Of a stretch of DNA of 59,823 nucleotides, positions 1 to 9,053 are shown piece after piece. How positions within the stretch are numbered: position 1 is the stretch's first letter; each line of letters begins with the position of its first letter. The stretch is from Anaerolineae bacterium (lineage in GTDB: Bacteria; Chloroflexota; Anaerolineae; J036; Brachytrichaceae). The stretch is from contig CANJQH010000013.1 in NCBI GenBank assembly GCA_947476335.1, positions 1 through 59,823 on the forward strand. Reading direction: 5' to 3'. The notes under the pieces are model-generated. The model saw only the letters and a list, made by a program, of their open reading frames with translations. It was not told the DNA's origin and searched no databases. A program made the position numbers and the translations under genes.

Positions 1-554
1 ACCATGGAGACCGGTTCATCAGCGACGATGACGCGCGGCTTGAGCAGCAGCGCACGCGCAACGTTGATGCGCTGGCGCTGGCCGCCCGAGAGCTGATGTG
101 GAAAGCGGCCCAGAATATCTTCCGGGCGCAGGCCGACGGCGTTGAGCGCCTCGTCCATCTTCGCGCGCGCTTCCTGCTTGCTCTTCGCCAGCTTGAAGCG
201 CTCAATCGGCACCGTCAGCAGGTGATCGACCTGATAAAACGGGTTGAACACCGCAAACGGGTCCTGGAAGATGGCCTGTACTTCACGGCGATACTGCACA
301 CGCTCAGTGCCGGCCAGCTTGGTAATGTCTTTGCCTTTGTAGAAAATCTGGCCGCTGCTCGGCGAGATGAAGCCCAGCATGAGCATCGCCATCGTTGTCT
401 TACCGCTGCCGCTCTCGCCGGCGACGGTGAGAATTTTCGGATTCTCTTCATCGATGATGAGAGAGAAATCATTCAGCGCCGTCACAGCTGCGCGCGAAAT
501 TAAACCACGGGTGTAGGTCTTCGTCACATGACGAAATTCGACGAGTGGGGTCAT
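1..554 (-). CDS. Oligopeptide ABC transporter ATP-binding protein, OppF/DppF-like (partial)
   Basis: Cytoplasmic ATPase subunit that would power peptide or other solute import with the permeases upstream. The gene begins at ATG 554 and runs off the left edge, leaving 184 codons. Visible motifs are Walker A GESGSGKTT (about residues 46-54), Q-loop QDPFAVFNPF (97-106), ABC signature LSGGQRQR (155-162) and Walker B VIVADEP (175-181). The start overlaps the stop of the preceding ATPase gene by 4 bp (ATGA), so the two are translationally coupled. The OppD-F C-terminal region lies outside the window. Family assignment is firm; the substrate cannot be read from the sequence. Confidence 0.95.
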   Translation of the reverse strand, partial: MTPLVEFRHVTKTYTRGLISRAAVTALNDFSLIIDEENPKILTVAGESGSGKTTMAMLMLGFISPSSGQIFYKGKDITKLAGTERVQYRREVQAIFQDPFAVFNPFYQVDHLLTVPIERFKLAKSKQEARAKMDEALNAVGLRPEDILGRFPHQLSGGQRQRINVARALLLKPRVIVADEPVSM

Positions 555-1528
555 GCCGTCACCTTATCCTCTTCATAGAGCAGGCACGAAACGAAGCGCC
601 CGTCCGGCTGCTGTTGCAGACGCGGCGTCACGACCATGCACTTCTCGGTTGCCTTCGAACAGCGCGGATGAAACGCGCAGCCGCTCGGAATGCGCAGCAG
701 CGACGGCGCCAGTCCTGGGATGCCCTGCAGCACACCCTTGTTATCCAGATTCGGCAGGCTGTGGATCAGCGCCTGGCCATAAGGGTGAAAAGGATGCGTG
801 AACATCTGCCGCACAGTGCTGATTTCCACCAGCTTGCCGGCGTACATCACCGCCACCTTGTCCATCGACTGCGCCATCAGGCCCATGTCGTGGCCGATCA
901 GAATCACCGCACATCCAAGATCTTTCTGAATGCGGTTGATCGTCTCCATCACCTGGCGCTGCGTGACCACATCAAGCGCACTCGTCGGCTCGTCGGCGAT
1001 GATGACCTTCGGCTTCAGCAAAATACCGATGGCGATGCACACGCGCTGCTTCATCCCACCCGACAGCTCATGGGGATACATCTTAAACACTTCACGCTTC
1101 AAATCCACAGATTCGAGCGACTGCATGCAGCGTTCGGTCATTGCCGAATTCGATATTGACGAATCGTGCGCACGAATTGCATCCGTCATCTGCGCACCAA
1201 TGCGCATCACCGGGTTCAGCGAGTTCATCGCACCCTGCGGAATATAGGCAATCTTGCTCAGCCGCGCCTTGAGCATCTCACCATCGCTCAGCGTGACGAG
1301 ATCCGTCCCATCGACGATGACCTTGCCGCCCTCGATGCGCCCCGGCGGCTTAATCATGCGCATCATCGCCAGCGCCATCGTCGATTTACCTGAGCCGGAC
1401 TCACCGACCAGGCCCATCTTCTCGCCCGAGTTCAACGTGAACGACACGTTGTCCAGCGCCTTGGCGCGCCCGGCATCGGTGTAATAAGTGACTTGCAGGT
1501 CCTGAACCTGCAGAATAGGTGTGGACAT
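551..1528 (-). CDS. Oligopeptide ABC transporter ATP-binding protein, OppD/DppD-like
   Basis: Second ATPase of the importer, 325 residues, full length for the family. Walker A GESGSGKST is at 42-50, signature LSGGMKQR at 155-162 and Walker B VIIADEP at 175-181. The C-terminal Opp/Dpp extension with the Cys-bearing stretch CAFHPRCSKATEKC is present near residue 285. The stop overlaps the start of the OppF-like gene. About 170 bp separates it from the OppC-like gene, and that gap holds an inverted-repeat element (1546-1688), so the operon is interrupted by a mobile sequence but keeps its order and orientation. Confidence 0.95.
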   Translation of the reverse strand: MSTPILQVQDLQVTYYTDAGRAKALDNVSFTLNSGEKMGLVGESGSGKSTMALAMMRMIKPPGRIEGGKVIVDGTDLVTLSDGEMLKARLSKIAYIPQGAMNSLNPVMRIGAQMTDAIRAHDSSISNSAMTERCMQSLESVDLKREVFKMYPHELSGGMKQRVCIAIGILLKPKVIIADEPTSALDVVTQRQVMETINRIQKDLGCAVILIGHDMGLMAQSMDKVAVMYAGKLVEISTVRQMFTHPFHPYGQALIHSLPNLDNKGVLQGIPGLAPSLLRIPSGCAFHPRCSKATEKCMVVTPRLQQQPDGRFVSCLLYEEDKVTA

Positions 1529-1545
1529 ACTTCAGTTCCTGTGCG

Positions 1546-1688
1546 GCAACTACTCAGCCTCAGACCAGTATTTCCTGCCAAACACAGCCTATTTTCTCCT
1601 GCTGGGCTCCTGTGAGACTCCTGCAAGAGAAAAAAGGGTGTGTTTGGCAACAAAAAAAATGAGAATATTAGCAAGCCTGAGCAGTTGC
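1546..1688 (-). mobile_element. Family A MITE-like element, diverged copy A1
   Basis: A 143-bp inverted repeat between two genes of one operon. The outer ends are GCAACTACTCAGCCT and, inverted, AGCCTGAGCAGTTGC (13 of 15 positions pair). An inner pair TGCCAAACAC/GTGTTTGGCA forms the next stem. The flanks CCTGTGCG (1538-1545) and CATCTGCG (1689-1696) match at 6 of 8 positions, fitting an old 8-bp target duplication. It is the most diverged full-length copy in the window. Confidence 0.6.
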
Positions 1689-1697
1689 CATCTGCGC

Positions 1698-2642
1698 TTA
1701 TTCGGATCGTCGCACGCGCGGATTGGCGATTTCGTCGAGGCCGACCATGATCAGCGTCAGTGCGCCGAAAATCAAGATCAGTGCCATGCTGGGCCACAAC
1801 GGCCACCACCACCAGCCGTTGAAAAACGATGCTTGGTACTGCGCAAAGTAGACCGTATTGCCGATCAGCGGTTCACGCAGCGGCCCAAGGCCAAAGACGG
1901 CCAGGCCGAACGAGGCGAAGATGGCGCCGAACACCTGACCGACGAGTGCCGATCCGAGAAACGGCAGCAGATTCGGCATGATCTCTTTGAAAATAATTTC
2001 AAGATTGCTCATGCCAGAAAGCTTCGCCACGTTCACGAACATGCGCTCGCGCATCGAGAGCACCTGCGAGCGAATCACTCGCGTCGGCCCCATCCATGCC
2101 AGCATCACCACGATCAGCGCCATGGTGTCGACAGTGACGCTCTTTTTGTCGATGGCGCCGGCGATCAGCACCTGAATCAGGAACACCGGAATCGGCAGCA
2201 GCACTTCCGTGATGCCGCGAATTACTGTATCGATCGCGCCGCCAAAATAGGCTGATGTAAAGCCAAGCAGCGTGCCGACCAGCGTGCCCAGCACACCTGC
2301 CAGCAGACCAATGCGCGCCGTCTGGCCTAGGCCTTTGGCCATCACTGCAAACAGGTCACGGCCATAGAAATCGGTACCCAGTACAAAGCAGTTCTTGCCG
2401 ATTTTCATCGTCGAGTCGAAGACACACAATGGATTCGGCGGCTGCTTCGGCTTGACAGCCAGCGGATACGCCAGCTTGTTGACGTCAGCCACCAAATGGC
2501 CTGTGATCGAAAACAACGTCAGAAACAACAGAATGGCCAGCCCGAATCCAAGGCTCTTGTTGCGGCGCAGATAGCGCAGCACCAGCGTAGACCGCTTCGG
2601 CTGCAGCACAGCCGCGGGGGAGTTGACAGCGAGTGTGGTCAT
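1698..2642 (-). CDS. Peptide-type ABC transporter permease, OppC/DppC-like
   Basis: Inner-membrane permease of 314 residues, the normal OppC length. It has a cytoplasmic N-terminus (LRYLRRNKS) followed by a first membrane helix at about 33-50, a periplasmic segment typical of OppC, and a BPD_transp_1 core. The coupling-helix region around MRERMFVNVAKLSGMS contacts the ATPases in this family. The start ATG overlaps the stop of the OppB-like gene by 4 bp. It would form a heterodimeric channel with that protein. Substrate unknown; nickel or sugar specificity cannot be excluded from sequence alone. Confidence 0.93.
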   Translation of the reverse strand: MTTLAVNSPAAVLQPKRSTLVLRYLRRNKSLGFGLAILLFLTLFSITGHLVADVNKLAYPLAVKPKQPPNPLCVFDSTMKIGKNCFVLGTDFYGRDLFAVMAKGLGQTARIGLLAGVLGTLVGTLLGFTSAYFGGAIDTVIRGITEVLLPIPVFLIQVLIAGAIDKKSVTVDTMALIVVMLAWMGPTRVIRSQVLSMRERMFVNVAKLSGMSNLEIIFKEIMPNLLPFLGSALVGQVFGAIFASFGLAVFGLGPLREPLIGNTVYFAQYQASFFNGWWWWPLWPSMALILIFGALTLIMVGLDEIANPRVRRSE

Positions 2643-3643
2643 TTCGAATCGATGCGAATGCGCGGGTCGAGCAACGGATACACGATGTCCACAAGAAGCA
2701 TCAGCACCGTCACCGAAATGATGATGAAGAAAGCAATCCCGAAGATGACAAAGTAATCGTTCGCTGTGATCGCCTTGCCGAGCAGGCCGCCCAGCCCAGG
2801 CAGCCCAAATAGCTGCTCTACGAGCACGCCGCTCACAATAACCTGTCCAAAGGCGAGAGCCAAGCCGGTCACCTGCGGCAGCAGCGCATTGCGGACGTAG
2901 TAGTCGCGGAAGATCACCATCGCGCCGAGACCCTTGTGCTCAGCAAAGTTGACGTAGTCCTCACCCTGAATCGTGATGCCCATACCGCGCATGCCAAGCG
3001 CCCAGAACGCCACAGACGACAACACCAGCGCCAAACCCGGCAGAAGCTGATGCCGCAGCACATCGAAGATGAACTGCGCGGTAAATGAAACCCTCGTGCC
3101 GATTTCGTATGCACCGCCCATCGGCAGCAGTTTCGCGCGAAAAGCAACAAAGAAAATCAGCAGCAGACCGAGCAGATATGGCGGCACACCCTGCAGCATC
3201 ATCATCGGCGCCATCAGGCCCTTGACCCAGCGTGGGCTCTTCGGCCACGCGGTGAGCGCGCCGAGCATATTGCCTAAGACGAAAGAGATCAACGTCGTCG
3301 AAATCAGCAGGCCGATCGTCCACGGCAGCGCTTCGAGGATCAACTCCCACACCGTCTTCGGATACTGATTCAGCGACGGACCGAGGTCGCCGCGCAACAC
3401 GCTGCCCATGTATTCAGCGTATTGCTGCGCAAGGGGCTTGTCCAGGCCGAATTTCTGGTTGTAGGCCTGCACAATCTTTTCAAGATCCTTCGGCGCATAG
3501 CCTGTCGAGCGTGAAAGCTCTGCCAGGCGCTCGCGAATCGGATTGCGCGGAGAAATACGCGGAATGAAAAAAATGATCGTGGAGGTGACCCAGATCACGA
3601 ACAGCAGGAAAAGTACACGTCGAACGAGATACATCAACCGCAC
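2639..3643 (-). CDS. Peptide-type ABC transporter permease, OppB/DppB-like
   Basis: Inner-membrane permease of 334 residues with the OppB layout: an N-terminal helix (residues 6-28), a long periplasmic loop containing GLDKPLAQQYAEYMGSVLRG, then the five-helix permease core. The likely start is GTG 3643, because the purine-rich GAGAGG sits 6 nt upstream; an in-frame ATG lies three codons further in. The gene is first after the terminator-like hairpin that follows the binding-protein gene, so its expression probably depends on read-through. Confidence 0.93.
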   Translation of the reverse strand: MRLMYLVRRVLFLLFVIWVTSTIIFFIPRISPRNPIRERLAELSRSTGYAPKDLEKIVQAYNQKFGLDKPLAQQYAEYMGSVLRGDLGPSLNQYPKTVWELILEALPWTIGLLISTTLISFVLGNMLGALTAWPKSPRWVKGLMAPMMMLQGVPPYLLGLLLIFFVAFRAKLLPMGGAYEIGTRVSFTAQFIFDVLRHQLLPGLALVLSSVAFWALGMRGMGITIQGEDYVNFAEHKGLGAMVIFRDYYVRNALLPQVTGLALAFGQVIVSGVLVEQLFGLPGLGGLLGKAITANDYFVIFGIAFFIIISVTVLMLLVDIVYPLLDPRIRIDSK

Positions 3644-3673
3644 GGTTTACCTCTCACTGGGAACCGGGATATG

Positions 3674-3712
3674 CCAAAAAATCCGCCGGCACTGGAGTAC
3701 ACCGGCGGATTT
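3674..3712 (-). terminator. Intrinsic terminator or attenuator between binding protein and permease
   Basis: On the minus strand AATCCGCCGGT pairs with GCCGGCGGATT around a short loop, followed directly by a run of six T. The hairpin lies between the stop of the solute-binding protein gene and the OppB-like start. This is a common way to make more binding protein than membrane components from one promoter. Confidence 0.8.
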
Positions 3713-3769
3713 CGTCATCGGCAGCACAGTTTTATACTGCGCTGCCGACGTCTATGCACGCGTCGCAGC

Positions 3770-5671
3770 TTACGCCGCGGGCTTCAGGCTGGTGACCACC
3801 AGGTGGCCTGTGTGCGCCCAGAAAGCGCCGTTGGTGCCCGAACCGAGGTTGTCCTTGGTCGGCCAGTTCACCCAGCGTGTCTGGTTGTAGGCAATACGGT
3901 GCAGCCACTGGATGATCGGCACGTCAATGACCTGATCCCAGTAGATTTCCATCAGCTTGACGGTGCCTTCCACAAACTTCGGGTCCTCCGACGGCAGCGG
4001 TCCGATGTCGGCCACCAGCTTGTCGAAGTCCGGGTTGTTGTAGCGCGAGAAGTTGTTCGAACCAGCCGTGTTGCCCTGCGGCTTCAACGTGAAGAGCTCG
4101 AACACCGCATACGGATCCTTCAGCGAAGCGCCGTGGCCGAACATATAGAAGCCGGGCTTGCCGTCCGCCATGTTCTGATAGCCATCGGGGCCGAAGTTGA
4201 TCGAAGCGTCGAAGCCGGCAGCCTTCAGCATTTCGACCAGCACCGGGACGATGTCCGCGTGGATGCCTTCGAAACCGTTGATGACGCCGGGGACCGTCGC
4301 CCCGTCCTTCTCCCACAGACCCTCGCCATTCTTCGCGAAACCAGCCTCGGTCATGAGAGCCTCAGACTCAGCAAGGTCGAACTTGCGGGGCTGATACTTC
4401 TCTTCGAGCGCCTTCACTTCCGGCGAATCAGCGAACTTCTGCAGGCCGGGATACAGCGGGAACGGGTAGATCGAAGCTACCGACGCGCCGTTGTACACCA
4501 CTTCGTTCAGCTTGTCGCGGTCGATGGCCCGGTTGACGGCTCGGCGAACCTTGACATCATTGAACGGAGCAATCTGCGTGTTCATCCACAGCGAGTTCGG
4601 CCACCAGTCGAGGTAACCATGCGGTTCGTCCTTGCCCGTGTGGGTGGTGACCTTATCGTTCTGCTTGAGGATGTTGGCGATGATGTCGTTGCGGAAGTCC
4701 AACGCCGAATCGAACTCGTTGTTCACCACGCGCTGCGCGACGGTGCCCATGTCCGACGGGATGTTGACCATGATCACGCGCTCAACGGCCGGCTTGGCGA
4801 CGAGGCCGGCTTCAACCGCCCACCAATCCGCGCGCAGGTCCATGACTTTCTGGTCCTTCGTCCACGTCTTGATCGCATACGCACCGGAGTGCGGCATGTC
4901 CTTCGTCACGGTGCCGTCACCGCCCACTTCCGCGCCCTTGAACGCCGTCACATCGGCTTCCGCCGAGAGAACGTGCGCCGGAACCATCGGAATGCCGGTG
5001 TCGAACTTCAGAGACAGCACTTCGAACTTGAAGCGCGGGGCCGGCTTCTTGAACTTGATCACCGCAGTCTGATCGTCGGCAACCGTCGTCTCGGCGACGA
5101 AGCCCGACACCTGCGTGTGATACGGCAGCTTCTCGTTGGAAGCCTGGCCGTCCAGCGTGAACTTGACGTCCTTGGCCGTGATCGGCGTGCCGTCGCTCCA
5201 CTTCGCCTGCTTGCGGATCTTGACCGTCAGCTCGGTGAAGTCGGCGTTGTACTCGCCGCTCTCAGCAATCCAGGGGAGTTCCTTGTCCGCGAAAATCTGG
5301 AAGTAGAACAGCGGTTCCCACAGCATGGCGTTGCCATCCTGATGGGTGTAACCAGCCGTCCAAGGGTTCATGAGGCCGATCTGGTCGGCGCCCCAGCCCA
5401 GGACGAGGGTCTTCTCGCGAGGAATGTCGCCAGCAGCGGCTTCCTTGGGAGCTTCGGTCGCAGCGGGGGCTTCGGTCGCAGCCGGAGCTTCGGTCGCAGC
5501 GGGGGCCTCAGTCGCAGCCGGAGCATCAGCCTTGGTGGCTTCGGTGGGCTTCGGAGCTTCGGTGGGCTTCGGGGCAGCGGCCGGGGCGCCGCAAGCGGCA
5601 ACCACAGCGCCGGCGCCGGCGAGCGCACTCAAGCGCAGCAGCTGCCTACGAGTCAATTTATTGTCTTTCAT
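3770..5671 (-). CDS. ABC transporter substrate-binding lipoprotein, family 5 (SBP_bac_5)
   Basis: Extracytoplasmic solute-binding protein of 633 residues that would deliver a peptide-like solute to the permeases. The N-terminus has a twin-arginine-like start (TRRQLLRLSALAG) and a lipobox ending VAAC at Cys27, so it is probably exported folded and lipid-anchored. Residues 29-85 are a linker of repeated AP-A-ATE units encoded by near-identical DNA repeats. The SBP_bac_5 fold follows, with the typical KWSDGTPITAKDVKFTLD motif near residue 165. The start at ATG 5671 has an AGGAAAG ribosome site. It is the promoter-proximal gene of the operon; the 268 bp upstream hold its promoter region but no clear hexamer pair. 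Confidence 0.95.
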   Translation of the reverse strand: MKDNKLTRRQLLRLSALAGAGAVVAACGAPAAAPKPTEAPKPTEATKADAPAATEAPAATEAPAATEAPAATEAPKEAAAGDIPREKTLVLGWGADQIGLMNPWTAGYTHQDGNAMLWEPLFYFQIFADKELPWIAESGEYNADFTELTVKIRKQAKWSDGTPITAKDVKFTLDGQASNEKLPYHTQVSGFVAETTVADDQTAVIKFKKPAPRFKFEVLSLKFDTGIPMVPAHVLSAEADVTAFKGAEVGGDGTVTKDMPHSGAYAIKTWTKDQKVMDLRADWWAVEAGLVAKPAVERVIMVNIPSDMGTVAQRVVNNEFDSALDFRNDIIANILKQNDKVTTHTGKDEPHGYLDWWPNSLWMNTQIAPFNDVKVRRAVNRAIDRDKLNEVVYNGASVASIYPFPLYPGLQKFADSPEVKALEEKYQPRKFDLAESEALMTEAGFAKNGEGLWEKDGATVPGVINGFEGIHADIVPVLVEMLKAAGFDASINFGPDGYQNMADGKPGFYMFGHGASLKDPYAVFELFTLKPQGNTAGSNNFSRYNNPDFDKLVADIGPLPSEDPKFVEGTVKLMEIYWDQVIDVPIIQWLHRIAYNQTRWVNWPTKDNLGSGTNGAFWAHTGHLVVTSLKPAA

Positions 5672-5939
5672 ACAAACTTCTTTCCTCCTGAACTACTGAT
5701 TAGATTCCAATCCCGCTTCGATTCAAAGCAACTCTTTACACATTCGACGATTGTGAGCCGCTCAAAATCCCACGTGTGCGGAGGGGCGACATTTTCATGT
5801 CGAGAGTTCCCTGTCGCATGGACGTATTTGTACACCAAGGTGGTGTGAAATGCAACTATTTGCGCATTGAAAATAAATTTGTCCAACTTTGTACAACAAC
5901 TTGTACAGTTCTAAACCGTTTTACATCTTCATGTCGCCC

Positions 5940-7787
5940 TTATCCGCCGACGCAGTCGACCTTAAATGCCACATCCTGGTCGATGTGTTCCACCTGCCAG
6001 TGCAGCGTTCCCGTGTTCACCACATCGCGCGTCCACAGCAGACGGCCGCTGTTGGTCGCATACGCAGCAACACGGTACCTTCCCGGCTGCAACCCAAGCA
6101 GATCGATCTCCACGCCGCGGCTCGGGTCAGCGCGATAAGTGAACTCAACCGCAGACGCCTTTCCTGCAGAACGGGCAAGAACGTACTGCACAAGCGCGGA
6201 ATCGTGGCGCCATGCGCTGTTGCGCACCCACACCAACACCCGACTGCAGCCAGCGGAATTTGCGCTGGCCTGCAGTCGCAGCGCCACGGCGGCGGGGCCG
6301 CCCGCCGTATGCACCTGCACAGCCGCCGGCGTCATGTGCCCGAGATCCTCGCCGCGCAAAAATTCCGTCAGCCCGCTGTACTGCCACCACAGTCGCCCAG
6401 GTTCAAGATAGTTGTCCCACCACCAGTACATCGACGAACCCGCCATGCCTGCAAACGCCGCCGCCCACAGTCCATTGTGCATTTGAATTCCCTGCCGATA
6501 CGCCCCGGTCGCGTGCTCCATGTCGCTGTTCGCGCCAAATTCAGCGACGAGAATCGGCTTCACCTGCTGCTCCGCAACCTGTTGAAAGCGCGCCTGCCCG
6601 TCTGGCAGCGGCCGAAACCACGTCGGATCCCCCTGGATGTACTCATGGCGCTGCACCAGCTCGATCTCCGGCAGCGCCCATATGCGCGGGTCGCCGGCCA
6701 CAGATGCATAGGAAATCGTGCGCAGATGACGATGTACATCGTACTGAGTGAGCACGCTGGACATCTCGCGCAGCCACGGCAGCAACAAGTCGGTCGCAAA
6801 GCCTGGTGCGCTGTTCACCTCGTTCATCCATTCCCACGCCAAAATATTGGGCGAGTATCCCCAGCGTGCCGCGATGTAACGCAGCTGATTAGCGTACGCC
6901 GCGCGCGCCGCCGGATCGGTAAGAAAATCATGCGGTGCCGCACAGGGACCGCCATTGGCGCGGTTATACGGATTTTCGCGCCAGCGACCGGCCGGATCAA
7001 ACATGCCAGCCTCACTCAGCACCACAATCAGATAGATGCCGCGCGCCTCCGCCATGCGCAACACTGCATCAAACCAATCCATGCGCAGCTCACGATTCGC
7101 ATAATTGCGCAGCGGCGTGTCCTGCCATTCTGGCAAAAACGACCACGGTGCCAGCCAGACGCGCGCCGCCGTACCTCCTGCCGCCGCCAGTGCATCGAAG
7201 CGCCGTTCGTATTCCTTCAAAGCATCATTCGTGTACCAAGCGATGTTCGCGCCCACAGGAAAAAATGAGGCGCCGTCGTCAAAACGAAGCATCGCTCGAT
7301 TTTGCGCATCGACCCGCACGAACCCATGTGCAAAAGGGCCACTCATCGCCGCCTCTTCAACCTGCCAGCGCACCATCACCCCACTCCGCCACGCGCCGCC
7401 CGCTCGACGCAGCTGCGGCGTCGCCCGCCACTCTCCCGCCTCGCTCAGCGTGAAGCGCACGCGAAACGGCGCCGGCCCGTCAGGATTCGGAAACGCCGGC
7501 ACCCACATCACCCCGCCCGTCGGTCCTGTCAGGCGCAGACGAACTTCAATTTGCGCCGCATCATACGGATTCGCCCCGCCAATCTGCACCTCGACCGGCA
7601 CCTCAGACGGCTCCCAGCGACGCAGCTGCAGCGTCGCCGCCCCTGGCGCCAGACAAACCATGCAGCTCGCCTGCACAACCGCCGGCGCCACAGCCCCTCC
7701 CAGCACCAACAATGCCGCCAGCATCACTCTCAAGCTAAGTACAATCCAGTCAGGCAGGTCAGTCAGATCAGTCAGAGGGCAAGTCAC
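5940..7787 (-). CDS. Secreted glycoside hydrolase, GH5-like with N-terminal DUF5060-type domain
   Basis: Probable secreted glycosidase of 615 residues. A hydrophobic export segment (about 18-40) is followed by a beta-rich DUF5060-like domain (about 48-145) and a TIM-barrel resembling cellulases and mannanases of clan GH-A. Candidate catalytic glutamates are Glu323 in WEWMNEVN (acid/base, after Asn322) and Glu416 in VAEFGAN (nucleophile). A C-terminal domain of about 110 residues probably binds or packs beta strands. The called GTG start (7787) may be too early: the first codons come from a CTGACTGA-type tandem repeat, and internal starts near 7733 or 7724 would give a more normal signal peptide. 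Substrate unknown. Confidence 0.8.
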   Translation of the reverse strand: MTCPLTDLTDLPDWIVLSLRVMLAALLVLGGAVAPAVVQASCMVCLAPGAATLQLRRWEPSEVPVEVQIGGANPYDAAQIEVRLRLTGPTGGVMWVPAFPNPDGPAPFRVRFTLSEAGEWRATPQLRRAGGAWRSGVMVRWQVEEAAMSGPFAHGFVRVDAQNRAMLRFDDGASFFPVGANIAWYTNDALKEYERRFDALAAAGGTAARVWLAPWSFLPEWQDTPLRNYANRELRMDWFDAVLRMAEARGIYLIVVLSEAGMFDPAGRWRENPYNRANGGPCAAPHDFLTDPAARAAYANQLRYIAARWGYSPNILAWEWMNEVNSAPGFATDLLLPWLREMSSVLTQYDVHRHLRTISYASVAGDPRIWALPEIELVQRHEYIQGDPTWFRPLPDGQARFQQVAEQQVKPILVAEFGANSDMEHATGAYRQGIQMHNGLWAAAFAGMAGSSMYWWWDNYLEPGRLWWQYSGLTEFLRGEDLGHMTPAAVQVHTAGGPAAVALRLQASANSAGCSRVLVWVRNSAWRHDSALVQYVLARSAGKASAVEFTYRADPSRGVEIDLLGLQPGRYRVAAYATNSGRLLWTRDVVNTGTLHWQVEHIDQDVAFKVDCVGG

Positions 7788-7797
7788 TCACCCCTCC

Positions 7798-7893
7798 CTA
7801 AGTTCCTGTCCATAAGTTTTGTCCGGCAGATTCGCCTCCCCCGCAAAGCGGGGGAGGCGAATCTGCCGCCAGCACTTTTGGCGACTCACTTAG
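7798..7893 (-). mobile_element. Family B MITE-like element, copy B1
   Basis: A 96-bp inverted repeat written CTAAGTTCCTGTCC...GGCGACTCACTTAG, i.e. inverted relative to the other four copies. The core arms ATTCGCCTCCCCCGC and GCGGGGGAGGCGAAT pair perfectly around AAA. TA is present at each end inside a C-TA/TA-G context, fitting insertion at CTAG. It occupies most of the 400-bp gap between the glycosidase and the regulator start at 8191; the rest is A/T-rich and shows no gene. Confidence 0.8.
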
Positions 7894-8190
7894 AAATATC
7901 ACCCTTTTGGGTAAAGCACAGCCATTTACACGAGGCATCGCCGTAAATATACTTTATCCTATTGTGGTGTAGAAATTAAAATTCACTGCATACACTTAAA
8001 AATAATTGCCTTGCTTCATCGCGATACAAAAATACGCAACGGAACGCGCATTTCTATACGCAGATTCCATGAAGCTGTGCGTTCACAATCACACGACCCT
8101 ACCCGCTGCACCATCACCCAAACGCAGAATTTTGCTCGCTCTGCTTCCAGTGAACGCAGATATTTCACTTTCTCTTATCAGTTAGCGTTC

Positions 8191-8961
8191 ATGACTAACA
8201 CTATTCAACCCAGCGCGCTAGTCTGTGCCTGTCACGTCTATAGCGAACGAATTCGATCTCTACTAACAGCGGCCGGTTTTCTGTTGCTGCCCACCATCGA
8301 CATTGGGTCTGCGATGCACTTTTTTCAGCGTGATGAACGCCTGCCCGATCTCTGCATCGCATCTGTACAGGAAGGCGGCCTTGCGCTTGCTGAAATACTA
8401 CAGCAGACAGAAACAAAATCTGCCGTTTCAGTTATGCTGTTTGATCAAGCCGACGACGTCGTTGCAGCGCGCAGCGCACTGCGCTTTCGCGTGACGGACT
8501 ACCTGCGCGCGTCACAATCGGATGATGCGCTGATCGAGCGTATGCGGTGCTTTTTCACCACAATTCAGCCAGTGACCGCCTTCGACCACAACAAAGTTTC
8601 GTCCATCTCATCTATCTCATCCAACTTCTCATCCAACTTCTCATCCAACCTTTCATCCAACCTCTCATCCAACAACAATTTTCAATGGGACGCATCGCTC
8701 GCAGCAATTTACAGTGATGGTAATTGGCTAAAGCTCAGCCCAGTGGAATGGCGCCTGTTTGAATCACTGCTACAGCACCGGGGTGAAACCGTCACCACCC
8801 TTGAGCTCATCACGGGTGGTCTCGGTCGCACAGAGGAAACGCCGACTACGGCATCTCTGCTGCGCCTGCATATGTCACGACTGCGTTCAAAAATCAGCGG
8901 GCACGTCACACATGGGGTGAATATCGTCACGATGCGCAGCCGCGGTTACATGTTGGTCTAA
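8191..8961 (+). CDS. OmpR/PhoB-type regulator with degenerate receiver domain
   Basis: Probable DNA-binding regulator of 256 residues from ATG 8191; the reading frame extends upstream without a start context. Residues 1-125 look like a receiver fold, but the phosphoacceptor position reads DLCIASVQEGG, with no Asp where DVMLPG-type motifs have one, so phosphorylation is unlikely. A Ser/Asn-rich linker (about 135-160) is encoded by a tandem 12-bp repeat (8605-8680, TCATCCAAC units). The C-terminal winged helix (about 165-256) has LKLSPVEWRLFESLL and ends SRGYMLV, typical of Trans_reg_C. The stop codon TAA is formed by the left end of element B2. Target unknown. Confidence 0.8.
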   Translation: MTNTIQPSALVCACHVYSERIRSLLTAAGFLLLPTIDIGSAMHFFQRDERLPDLCIASVQEGGLALAEILQQTETKSAVSVMLFDQADDVVAARSALRFRVTDYLRASQSDDALIERMRCFFTTIQPVTAFDHNKVSSISSISSNFSSNFSSNLSSNLSSNNNFQWDASLAAIYSDGNWLKLSPVEWRLFESLLQHRGETVTTLELITGGLGRTEETPTTASLLRLHMSRLRSKISGHVTHGVNIVTMRSRGYMLV

Positions 8962-9053
8962 GTGAGTCGCCAAAAGTTCTGGGGGCAGATTCGCCTCCAC
9001 CGCAAAGCAAGGGAGGCGAATCTGCCGGACAAAACTTATGGACAGGAACTTAG
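8958..9053 (+). mobile_element. Family B MITE-like element, copy B2
   Basis: A 96-bp element (CTAAGTGAGTCGCC...GGACAGGAACTTAG) between two convergent genes. Its left TAA ends the regulator gene on the plus strand and its right end, read inverted, gives TAA for the HAD phosphatase on the minus strand. Removing the element leaves a single CTAG that would serve as TAG stop for both genes. The central stem carries one mismatch pair (CCACCGC/GCAAGGG) relative to the other copies. Confidence 0.85.

Noticed and set aside
3671-5848. 725-codon plus-strand open frame
   Set aside because: It is antisense to the solute-binding protein, has no domain, and is rich in Arg/His/Leu as expected of a GC-rich shadow frame.
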